Source: an uncultured Selenomonadales bacterium (GTDB lineage: Bacteria > Bacillota > Negativicutes > Selenomonadales > Selenomonadaceae). From it: a stretch of DNA of 63,173 nucleotides. Positions 8,048-15,899 of the stretch are shown here, piece after piece (within the stretch, counting starts at the first letter, position 1; each line of letters opens with the position of its first letter). A program made the translations under genes and the position numbers. The DNA is taken from contig CAMJMR010000010.1 in the NCBI GenBank assembly GCA_946407095.1, positions 1 to 63,173 of the forward strand, given 5' to 3'. The notes under the pieces are model-generated. The model did no database searches, was not told where the DNA came from, and saw only the letters and a program-made list of their open reading frames with translations.

Positions 8048-9604
8048 TTGACACGACGCGACTTCATCAAGCTGTCGTCAGCGGCGGCGTTGGCAATGAC
8101 GATGCCCGTTGAAGTCTTCGCGGCGGATAATTGCACCGTCAAGACTCGTTACGGCACGTTCAACGGCTTTGTCGACGAAAACGGCGTAAAAACATGGCTG
8201 GGCATTCCCTTTGCTCAGCCGCCCGTCGGAAAATTGCGTTGGCAAGCTCCTCAACCGCTTAAGCCGTCCAACAAAACTTTCGACGCAAAAAAATTCGGCG
8301 CGTCGCCTATTCAAACAGTTGACCCGCTGAAATATACTTTTGAAAACCCGCAAAGCGAAGACTGCTTGACGCTCAACATTTGGACACGCGGCGACGGCAA
8401 AAATAAGCCCGTCATGGTCTGGATTTACGGGGGCGGTTGTCAAGGCGGCAGCACCTGCGACACGCTTTACGACGGTTCTAACTTTGCGGCGGCGCAAGAT
8501 GTCGTTATCGTCTCGATTAACTATCGACTGAACGTTTTCGGCTTTATGAACTTCGGCGCGATTGATTCTGCCTACGAAGACAGCAGCTGTCTCGGCATGA
8601 AAGACCAAATCGCCGCGCTTGAGTGGATTAAGGAAAATATTTCGGCTTTCGGCGGCAATCCCGACAATATCACTGCTTTTGGGCAAAGTGCCGGCGCAAT
8701 TTTAATTATGTTGCTGACGGTCGCGCCCGCCGCCAAAAATCTTTTCCAAAAAGCAATTCCGCAATCCGGCTCGTTATTCTTTTACAGTGAGCCGGAACAA
8801 TCCGTCCGCCTCGCCGAAATGTTTATGAATTTGAGCGGCGCGAAAAACATGCGCGACCTTATGAAGAAGTCTTCCGACGAATTGAAACAGCTTTACGAAA
8901 AACTTTGCCTCATTCAAAATAACATTTGTGATTATATGCCGACCTGCGACGGAAAATTTTTGCCTCTGCACCCGTTCCAAGCCCTTGAAAGCGGCGCGGC
9001 GCGCGGCATTAAATTTTTAACGGGCACGACCGCTGAAGAATGGCATCTTTGGTTGTATTCGGATGAAAAATTTTTAAAAACGTTTCGCACGAATCACGGA
9101 AAACTTTCGCCCGCCCTGCAAAGATACAAAGCGCACACTTCGCAGGAAATTTATCAAGCGTGGTTGCAAAATCGTCCCGATAACGAAGAAAACTTTGCGG
9201 AATTCGCGACGCAGTTGGATTGGCGCGTCGGTCAAGAGTTGACGGCGGAAGCTCAATCGAATTTCAGCGACGTTTACTATTATCTGTTCAGTGAGTGGGC
9301 GCAGGATAAAAATTTGCGCTCGTGCCACACCATTGACGTGCCGTATACTTTTAACCGCCCCGATACTTTCAATCTGCCAAATCATCTTGAACAGAATCCC
9401 GCGCCCAATCTCGTTAAGCAAGTGCAAGCGTCGTGGGCGGCGTTCGCGGCGACGGGCAACCCGAACAACGAATTCATTCCGCATTGGGAAAAATATTCCG
9501 CCGGCAATCGTCAAACCATGGAGCTGAACTCGAAAGGTTGCGTCTGCCACAAAGACTTGAACACTTCCAACTTGAACGCCCTGCGCTACGTCTACGAAAG
9601 CTGA
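8048..9604 (+). CDS. Tat-exported type-B carboxylesterase, copy 1
   Basis: A 518-residue alpha/beta hydrolase of the type-B carboxylesterase (para-nitrobenzyl esterase-like) family that would hydrolyse carboxylic esters outside the cytoplasm. It has a Tat signal (TRRDFIK, then a hydrophobic stretch and VFAAD) without a lipobox Cys. The elbow reads GQSAG, with Ser214 as nucleophile; family members more often have GESAG. The acid is likely in TTAEEW and the His in SCHTIDVPYTF. The oxyanion region reads IYGGG where the family usually has HGGG. It starts at a TTG, 21 bases after amidohydrolase 3. The C-terminus (NSKGCVCHKDL) is shared by all esterase copies. Confidence 0.88.
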   Translation: MTRRDFIKLSSAAALAMTMPVEVFAADNCTVKTRYGTFNGFVDENGVKTWLGIPFAQPPVGKLRWQAPQPLKPSNKTFDAKKFGASPIQTVDPLKYTFENPQSEDCLTLNIWTRGDGKNKPVMVWIYGGGCQGGSTCDTLYDGSNFAAAQDVVIVSINYRLNVFGFMNFGAIDSAYEDSSCLGMKDQIAALEWIKENISAFGGNPDNITAFGQSAGAILIMLLTVAPAAKNLFQKAIPQSGSLFFYSEPEQSVRLAEMFMNLSGAKNMRDLMKKSSDELKQLYEKLCLIQNNICDYMPTCDGKFLPLHPFQALESGAARGIKFLTGTTAEEWHLWLYSDEKFLKTFRTNHGKLSPALQRYKAHTSQEIYQAWLQNRPDNEENFAEFATQLDWRVGQELTAEAQSNFSDVYYYLFSEWAQDKNLRSCHTIDVPYTFNRPDTFNLPNHLEQNPAPNLVKQVQASWAAFAATGNPNNEFIPHWEKYSAGNRQTMELNSKGCVCHKDLNTSNLNALRYVYES

Positions 9605-9617
9605 AGGATGTGATTTT

Positions 9618-11171
9618 ATGACAAACTTAACGCGCAGAGACTTCATCAAGCTGACATCAGCGGCGGCGTTGGCAATGGCGATGCCCGTTGAAGTCTTCGC
9701 GGCAAGCGATTGCACCGTCAAGACTCGTTACGGCACGTTCAACGGCTTTGTCGACAAGCAAGGCGTAAAGACGTGACTGGGCATTCCCTTTGCTCAACCT
9801 CCAGTCGGAAAATTTCGTTGGCAGGCTCCTCAACCGCTTAAGCCGTCCAATAAAACCTTCGACGCAAAAAAAATTGGCTTCACGGCTATACAAACGGTTG
9901 ACGAGAATGAAAACGCATCTGTAAATCCGCAAAGCGAAGACTGTTTGACGCTCAACATTTGGACGCGCGGCAACGGCAAGAATAAACCCGTCATGGTTTT
10001 CATTCACGGCGGTGCTTTTCTGGGCGGCGGTTCAAGCGACCCGCTTTACAACGGCAGCAACTTCGCGGCGGCGCAGGACGTCATTATCGTCACGATTAAT
10101 TATCGGGTGAACGTCTTCGGCTTCGTGAACTTCGGCGCGATTGACCCGTCGTTCGAGGACAGCGGCTATCTCGGCTTGAAAGACCAAGTTGCGGCGTTGA
10201 AGTGGGTTAAGGAAAATATTTCGGCATTCGGCGGCAATCCCGACAACGTGACGATTTTCGGCGAAAGCGCGGGCGCAATTTCCTGCATGATGCTGACGAT
10301 TATTCCCGCCGCGAAAGATTTGTTCGGCAAAGCAATTCCGCAGTCCGCAAATTCTTACATGTACAACACGCCCGAATATTCCGCCGAAGTTGCGCAAACT
10401 TACATGAAAATGGGCGGCGCGAAAAATATGCGCGACATGTTGAAGAAATCTTCCGACGAACTGCGAATCCTTTTTGAAACTGTCAGGAAGGCTCGCATTA
10501 CTGAAACCGTCAAGGATTATTTGCCGACCGCCGACGAAAAATTTTTGCCGAAAAACCCGTTCAAGGCACTCAAGGACGGCGACGCTCGCGGCATTAAATT
10601 TTTGACGGGCACAACTGCCGACGAATGGCGTTATTGGTTTGAGTACTTTGACAACTTCTTTGAAGTGTTCCGCGACAATCCCAAAAGCTTTTCGCCCGTC
10701 ATGGTTAAATATAACGCACGCACGTCGCAGGAAATTTATGGCGCGTGGCTCAACGGACGCCCCGACACATTGGACAACTTTGAAGTTTTCGTGAATCAGA
10801 TTGATTGGCGCGTCGGTCAAGAGTTGGCGGCTGAATATCAATCGGCTTACGACGACACGTACTATTATCTGTTCAGCGAATGGTCGCCCGATGAAAAATT
10901 ACGCTCGTGTCACGCCGTCGACTTGCCGTACACCTTCAACGTGGGAGACGACATTGTCCCGAATCCGAAGCAAAATCTTGTCAAGGCTGTTCAAGCGACG
11001 TGGGCGGCGTTCGCGGCGACGGGCGACCCGAACAACGAATTCATTCCGCATTGGGAAAAATATTCCGCCAGCAATCGTCAAATCATGGAGCTGAACTCAA
11101 AAGGTTGCGTCTGCCACAAGGACTTGAACACTTCCAACCTCAAAGCTCTGCGCTACCTTTACGAAGACTGA
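9618..11171 (+). pseudogene. Type-B carboxylesterase copy 2, interrupted by one TGA
   Basis: An ATG at 9618, 13 bases after esterase 1, opens a full-length esterase frame with the usual Tat signal. Codon 53 is TGA (9774-9776), where every paralogue in the array has the TGG of KTWLGIP. Beyond it the same frame is open to 11171 and encodes an otherwise intact enzyme: IHGGAF, GESAG nucleophile motif, TTADEW and SCHAVDLPYTF. A single G-to-A change explains the break. TGA is used as a normal stop by neighbouring genes, so recoding to Trp is unlikely. It is probably a recent pseudogene; the signal peptide alone, or a reinitiated cytoplasmic fragment, might still be made. Confidence 0.85.
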
Positions 11172-11188
11172 AAACAATCACACTTGCC

Positions 11189-11216
11189 GCCTCGGTTTAT
11201 GTCGGGGCTTTTTTTT
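11189..11216 (+). terminator. Terminator after esterase copy 2
   Basis: Stem GCCTCG/CGGGGC with an 8-base loop and eight T. The same terminator type recurs after esterase copy 3 and after the membrane protein at 14.8 kb. Confidence 0.7.
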
Positions 11217-11224
11217 CGGGCTAG

Positions 11225-11403
11225 AAATGCACTGGCGTTTCGTATCGGCGCGGGGATAACGTTTGAATCATGAGCGGCACGGCGCGCTTGCTGGATGCAA
11301 CGTCACGTTGCCATTTCGTATCGGCGCGGCGATTTGCTTAAGTCGTCGGACGATACGGCGCGTTTTCTGTTCCCCCGCTTTTAAAGCGGGTCGGGGCTTT
11401 TTT
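11225..11403 (+). repeat. Repeat family A, tandem double copy (A1)
   Basis: Two head-to-tail units each contain TTTCGTATCGGCGCGG followed about 35-45 bases later by ACGGCGCG. The first unit (11225-11312) ends in the hairpin GCAACGTCACGTTGC. The second (11313-11403) ends in CCCGCTTTTAAAGCGGG, then TCGGGGC and a T run that may act as a terminator. It fills most of the 290-base gap between esterases 2 and 3. Confidence 0.75.
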
Positions 11404-11404
11404 A

Positions 11405-11434
11405 TTGCCTACAGCCACAGCCGTTTGCTATAAT
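11405..11434 (+). promoter_or_regulatory. Promoter of esterase copy 3
   Basis: TTGCCT (11405-11410), 18 bases, consensus TATAAT (11429-11434). It starts right after the T run of repeat A1. Confidence 0.7.
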
Positions 11435-11461
11435 GCCTTCGCATTGAAAGGAAGTGTTGTT

Positions 11462-13012
11462 ATGTCAAACTTAACACGCAGAGACTTCATTAAGCTGTCG
11501 TCAGCGGCGGCTGTGGCAATGGCGATGCCCGTTGAAGTCTTCGCGGCGGATGACTGCACCGTCAAAACCCGTTACGGCACGTTCAACGGCTTTGTCGACA
11601 AGCAAGGCGTCAAAACGTGGCTGGGCATTCCCTACGCTCAACCGCCTGTCGGAAAATTGCGTTGGCGCGCGCCTCAACCGCTGAAGCCGACCAATAAAAC
11701 TTTCGACGCAAAAAAATTCGGCTTCAGAGCTATGCAAATTGATGACGGAGAAGAAGGCTCATCTACCGTTCCGCAAAGCGAAGACTGCTTGACGCTGAAC
11801 ATCTGGACGCGCGGCGGCGGCAAAAACAAGCCCGTCATGGTCTGGATTCACGGCGGAGCTTTTTCGTTTGAAAGCACAAGTGACTCGATTTATTACGGCA
11901 GCAACTTCGCGGCGGCAAATGATGTCGTTCTCGTCACGATTGAATATCGATTGAACATTTTCGGCTTTATGAACTTCGGCGCGATTGATTCTTCGTTTGA
12001 GGACAGCAGTTATCTCGGTTTGAAAGACCACGTGGCGGCGTTGCAGTGGGTTAAGGAAAATATCGCGGCATTCGGCGGCAACCCCGACAACGTGACGGTT
12101 TTCGGCGAAAGTGCCGGCTCAACCGCGATCATGTTATTGTTGGTTACGCCTGCCGCCAAAGGTTTGTTCCAAAAAGCAATTCCGCAGTCCGGACCTATTT
12201 TTCTTTACAATGAGCCGCAACAATCCGTCCAAATCGCTGAAGAGTTCCTTGAAATGAACGGCGCGAAAAATATGCGCGACATGATGAAAAAATCCACCGA
12301 CGAACTCCAAAATGCTTACATTCAGCTTACAGAGGCTCGCGGCCGCCGTCTGACGGATTACATTCCGTCTTGCGACGGGAAATATTTGCCGCTTGACCCG
12401 GGCAAAGCACTTAAAGACGGCGCGGCTCGCGGAATTAAAATGCTGACGGGCACGACTGCCGACGAATGGCGTTATTTCTTGATGATGGCAGAAAATTTGT
12501 TTGAAATTCTTCGCGAAGAGCCGAAAAAACATTCTCCGATTCTTGCAAGGTACAAAGCACACACGCCGCAAGAAATTTATCGCTCGTGGCTGAAAAATCG
12601 CCCCGATACCGAAGAAAATTACGGCGACTTTGTGAATCAGTTGGATTGGCGCGTCGGTCAAGAGTTGGCGACGGAATATCAATCGGCTTACGACGACACG
12701 TACTATTATCTGTTCAGCGAATGGTCGACGATTGAAAATTTGCGTTCGTGTCACGCCGTCGACCTGGCTTTTACCTTCAATAACGGCGATCACATTGTAC
12801 CGAATCCGCCGCAGAATCTTGTCAAGGCTGTGCAAGCGTCGTGGGCGGCTTTCGCGGCGACGGGCAACCCCGACAACGAATTCATTCCGCACTGGGAAAA
12901 ATATTCCGCCGCCAATCGTCAAACCATGGAGCTGAACTCGAAAGGCTGCGTCTGCCACAAAGATTTGAACACTCAAAACTTGAACGCCCTGCGCTACGTC
13001 TACGAAGGCTGA
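11462..13012 (+). CDS. Tat-exported type-B carboxylesterase, copy 3
   Basis: A 516-residue paralogue starting at the ATG at 11462 (MSNLTRRDFIK), with GAAAGGAAG 7-15 bases upstream; the frame stays open further upstream but that stretch is promoter. Tat signal without lipobox, cleavage near VFAADD. IHGGAF forms the oxyanion loop, GESAG carries the nucleophilic Ser, TTADEW a likely acid, and SCHAVDLAFTF the catalytic His. Predicted to be a periplasmic or secreted ester hydrolase of unknown substrate. It has its own promoter and terminator, so it appears monocistronic. Confidence 0.9.
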   Translation: MSNLTRRDFIKLSSAAAVAMAMPVEVFAADDCTVKTRYGTFNGFVDKQGVKTWLGIPYAQPPVGKLRWRAPQPLKPTNKTFDAKKFGFRAMQIDDGEEGSSTVPQSEDCLTLNIWTRGGGKNKPVMVWIHGGAFSFESTSDSIYYGSNFAAANDVVLVTIEYRLNIFGFMNFGAIDSSFEDSSYLGLKDHVAALQWVKENIAAFGGNPDNVTVFGESAGSTAIMLLLVTPAAKGLFQKAIPQSGPIFLYNEPQQSVQIAEEFLEMNGAKNMRDMMKKSTDELQNAYIQLTEARGRRLTDYIPSCDGKYLPLDPGKALKDGAARGIKMLTGTTADEWRYFLMMAENLFEILREEPKKHSPILARYKAHTPQEIYRSWLKNRPDTEENYGDFVNQLDWRVGQELATEYQSAYDDTYYYLFSEWSTIENLRSCHAVDLAFTFNNGDHIVPNPPQNLVKAVQASWAAFAATGNPDNEFIPHWEKYSAANRQTMELNSKGCVCHKDLNTQNLNALRYVYEG

Positions 13013-13025
13013 AACAATCAAAACT

Positions 13026-13054
13026 GCCTCGACAAGTCGTCGGGGCTTTTTTTT
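13026..13054 (+). terminator. Terminator after esterase copy 3
   Basis: Stem GCCTCGAC/GTCGGGGC, 5-base loop, eight T. The T run almost touches the next -35 box. Confidence 0.8.
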
Positions 13055-13056
13055 GC

Positions 13057-13085
13057 TTGATACAGTCATAAACATTTGGTATAAT
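13057..13085 (+). promoter_or_regulatory. Promoter of esterase copy 4
   Basis: TTGATA (13057-13062), 17 bases, TATAAT (13080-13085). Confidence 0.78.
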
Positions 13086-13112
13086 GCTTTTGCATTGAAA
13101 GGAAGTGTTGCT

Positions 13113-14663
13113 ATGCCAAACTTAACACGCAGAGAATTCATCAAGCTGTCGTCAGCGGCGGCGTTGGCAATGACGATGCCCGTTGAAGTCTTCGCGGCGG
13201 ATAATTGCACCGTCAAGACTCGTTACGGCACGTTTAACGGCTTTGTCGACGAAAACGGCGTAAAAACGTGGCTGGGAATTCCCTTTGCTCAACCGCCCGT
13301 CGGCAAACTTCGTTGGCAGGCTCCCCAATCGTTGAAGCCGTCCAATAAAACTCGCGACGCGAAAAAATTCGGTGCGGCGGCTGTTCAATCTGTTGACCCG
13401 ACCGAAGAGGCCTCTGCATACAGCGTGCAAAGCGAAGACTGCTTGACGCTGAACATCTGGACGCGCGGCGCAGGCAAGAACAAGCCCGTCATGGTTTTCA
13501 TTCACGGCGGCGGCTTTAGCGTGGGCGGTTCAGTTGAGCCGCTTTACAACGGCAAAAACATCTCGGCGGCGCACGACGTAGTTATTGTCACGTTGAATTA
13601 TCGTTTGAATGTTTTCGGCTTTATGAACTTCGGCGCGATTGATTCTTCGTTCGAGGACACGGGTTATCTTGGACTCAAAGACCAAGTGGCGGCGTTGACG
13701 TGGGTTAAGGAAAATATCGCGGCGTTCGGCGGAAATCCCGACAACGTGACGATTTTTGGTCAAAGTGCCGGCTCAATTTCGGTTATGTTGCTGACGGTCA
13801 CGCCTGCCGCCAAAGGTTTATTCCAAAAAGCAATTTCGCAGTCCGGACATTTGAAATTTTACAATGAGCCGGAAAACTCCGCCCGACTTGCCGAACGCTT
13901 TATTGAAACGAGCGGCGCGAAGACGATGGGCGACCTTGTGAAGAAATCTGCCGCCGAAATCAAGAGCGTTTACGAACAAGTCAGTGCCGGCGGGCTTGCC
14001 GAAAAGACGAGTGAATATTTGCCGACGTGCGACGGGAAATTTTTGCCGCGCGACCCGTTTAAGGCATTGAAAGACGGTTCGGCTCGCGGAATCAAATTGT
14101 TGACGGGCAACGTTGCTGATGAATGGCGTTTGTGGTTGCAGTTCAATGAAAATTTCTCCAAAACATATCGCGACAATCCCGAAAACTTTTCTTCCGTTTT
14201 TCAAAAGTACAAAACAAACACCGCAGAGAAAGTTTATCAAGCGTGGCTGAACGGACGTCCCGATACCGAAGAAAATTACATGGATTTTATAAATCAGTTG
14301 GATTGGCGCGTCGGTCAAGAGCTGGCGGCCGAATATCAATCGAAATTTGCAGATGTCTACTTCTATGTTTTCAGTCATTGGGTAAACGAGACATTTCGTG
14401 CGTACCACGACAGCGATTTGCCTTATGTTTTCAATGCGCTTGACGGTTTACCGAATCCCGCGCCCAATCTCGTAAAGCAGGTGCAAGCGACGTGGGCGGC
14501 TTTTGCGGCGACGGGCAACCCGAACAACGAAACCATTCCGCATTGGGAACGGTACACTGCCAACAATCGTCAAACCATGGAGCTGAACTCGAAAGGTTGC
14601 GTCTGTCACAAAGATTTGAACGTTAAAAACGTGAAAGCCTTGCGCTACCTCTACGAAGGCTAA
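13113..14663 (+). CDS. Tat-exported type-B carboxylesterase, copy 4
   Basis: A 516-residue paralogue with ATG at 13113 (MPNLTRREFIK), preceded by GAAAGGAAG. Note RREF instead of the RRDF of its siblings. It has a Tat signal, IHGGGF oxyanion loop, GQSAG nucleophile motif (Gln variant, as in copy 1), and AYHDSDLPYVF for the His. Where the siblings have TTADEW this copy has NVADEW. Predicted to be an extracytoplasmic esterase. It is transcribed alone from its own promoter and followed by repeat A2, which carries a hairpin and T run. Confidence 0.9.
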   Translation: MPNLTRREFIKLSSAAALAMTMPVEVFAADNCTVKTRYGTFNGFVDENGVKTWLGIPFAQPPVGKLRWQAPQSLKPSNKTRDAKKFGAAAVQSVDPTEEASAYSVQSEDCLTLNIWTRGAGKNKPVMVFIHGGGFSVGGSVEPLYNGKNISAAHDVVIVTLNYRLNVFGFMNFGAIDSSFEDTGYLGLKDQVAALTWVKENIAAFGGNPDNVTIFGQSAGSISVMLLTVTPAAKGLFQKAISQSGHLKFYNEPENSARLAERFIETSGAKTMGDLVKKSAAEIKSVYEQVSAGGLAEKTSEYLPTCDGKFLPRDPFKALKDGSARGIKLLTGNVADEWRLWLQFNENFSKTYRDNPENFSSVFQKYKTNTAEKVYQAWLNGRPDTEENYMDFINQLDWRVGQELAAEYQSKFADVYFYVFSHWVNETFRAYHDSDLPYVFNALDGLPNPAPNLVKQVQATWAAFAATGNPNNETIPHWERYTANNRQTMELNSKGCVCHKDLNVKNVKALRYLYEG

Positions 14664-14692
14664 AGCGTGTTGATAATAAAGCGAGAAGCTGA

Positions 14693-14800
14693 AAATGCGC
14701 AGGCATTTCGTATCGGCGCGGCGATAACATTTCCTTTGTCGTAATGTTGCGGCGCGTCATCTGTTCCGCCGCTTTCAAAGCGGCCGGGGCATTTTTTTTT
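14693..14800 (+). repeat. Repeat family A, copy A2
   Basis: AAATGCGCAGGCATTTC hairpin, TATCGGCGCGGCGATA hairpin, GCGGCGCGTC, then GCCGCTTTCAAAGCGGC followed by CGGGGCA and a nine-T run. The terminal hairpin plausibly terminates esterase 4 transcription, and AGGAG just after it is the ribosome site of the next gene. Confidence 0.75.
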
Positions 14801-14815
14801 AGGAGACAACAAGCC

Positions 14816-15676
14816 GTGTTGATATTATTGGTGCTCGGATATGTTTTAATGGGGCTGATGTTCCTGATTGTCCGACTCTTTTACCATTTGACGAAAACTC
14901 GTTCGCCGGACAATATCGTTCGGGCGATTCGTGAGGATTGGATAAGTCTTTACGACTACGCCAAGCAAATCGTGGTATCGAACCCGAAAAAAGCCAAAAT
15001 CGTCGCCGTGATTATGGTTTTCCTGATTATTTTTTTGATTATGCCGTTCCGAATGGAACTTGAATATTCGACAGAGGAGTCTTTTTTGGGTACGATAATG
15101 TTCGCAATGTTTATTATGGTTTTCACGCCTAAAGACGACCCGTCGAACACAGGATTTCCGGTTGAGATATTCGGATTTATTTACTCGGTCTTTTTTATGT
15201 TTTACTGCGCGAGCAATTTTGTCATTGACCTTTTTTACGCGAATGAAGCTCTCAGAAACGACATGTGGATATACGGATACATCGTAACGTTGATTTCTTA
15301 CGCAATATGCATTAAGTTTTTAAGTGAATTCATAAAAAGAGACGTATCGAAGCAAGAAATAATTTTATTGGGTATTTTAATGATGTTGGCACTGGAATTT
15401 ATAGTTTATTACGGTGTAGGCTTTTTCGGCGGAATAAAATGGTACACTTACGAAATTTTGACGTCTGAAACATATGACACGTATGAATTTAGCCTCGTAG
15501 AGATTTTCGGCGACATCACGTCTATCATAAATCAAGGGATAGTCTTGGCTTCGCAAAGCCAATTAGAGGAAATATCCTTAAGCGACATATGGGGCTATAT
15601 CATTTTGAACGGCACGGACATGCTGACCGTTACGGTAGTCGTGGGCTATCTGGTACAAAAATTTATGGAGCAGTGA
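14816..15676 (+). CDS. Polytopic membrane protein, paralogue 1 (unknown family)
   Basis: I do not recognise this 286-residue protein. It has about seven hydrophobic segments (for example near residues 2-22, 65-80, 92-108, 120-145, 155-175, 185-205 and the C-terminus) and conserved soluble patches such as SKQEIILLGI, EIFGDITSIINQG and GYLVQKFME. It is clearly paralogous along its whole length to the protein at 20467-21306. The GTG at 14816 is chosen because AGGAG lies 10 bases upstream; reading further upstream would include repeat A2. A typical terminator follows. It stands alone among the esterases. Confidence 0.72.
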   Translation: MLILLVLGYVLMGLMFLIVRLFYHLTKTRSPDNIVRAIREDWISLYDYAKQIVVSNPKKAKIVAVIMVFLIIFLIMPFRMELEYSTEESFLGTIMFAMFIMVFTPKDDPSNTGFPVEIFGFIYSVFFMFYCASNFVIDLFYANEALRNDMWIYGYIVTLISYAICIKFLSEFIKRDVSKQEIILLGILMMLALEFIVYYGVGFFGGIKWYTYEILTSETYDTYEFSLVEIFGDITSIINQGIVLASQSQLEEISLSDIWGYIILNGTDMLTVTVVVGYLVQKFMEQ

Positions 15677-15698
15677 CCTGCCAAAAAAACAATCTGCC

Positions 15699-15729
15699 GC
15701 CTCGATAAATCGTCGGGGCTTTTTTTTTT
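15699..15729 (+). terminator. Terminator after membrane paralogue 1
   Basis: Stem GCCTCGAT/GTCGGGGC with a 5-base loop and about ten T. Confidence 0.78.
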
Positions 15730-15734
15730 CGGGC

Positions 15735-15843
15735 TAGCATTTCGTAACGGCGCGGCGATAACGCTTGAATTCCGATTAGCACGGCGCGTCAACTGGGTCA
15801 AGCGTCACGCTTGCGCTTTTAAAGCGGGTCGGGGCATTTTTTC
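15735..15843 (+). repeat. Repeat family A, copy A3
   Basis: GCATTTCGTAACGGCGCGGCGATAACG, then GCACGGCGCGTC, an AAGCGTCACGCTT hairpin, and CGCTTTTAAAGCGGG followed by TCGGGGCA and T. It directly abuts the promoter of esterase 5. Confidence 0.72.
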
Positions 15844-15872
15844 TTGTCAATGTCATAGCCGTTTGCTATAAT
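15844..15872 (+). promoter_or_regulatory. Promoter of esterase copies 5 and 6
   Basis: TTGTCA (15844-15849), 17 bases, TATAAT (15867-15872). The stretch GTTTGCTATAATGCCTTCGC is identical to that before esterase 3. Confidence 0.75.
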
Positions 15873-15899
15873 GCCTTCGCATTGAAAGGAAGTGTTTTT

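Noticed and set aside
9777..11171. TGA at 9774 read as Trp or selenocysteine
   Set aside because: Neighbouring genes use TGA as stop, and no SECIS-like hairpin stands out right after the codon. A plain nonsense mutation is simpler.
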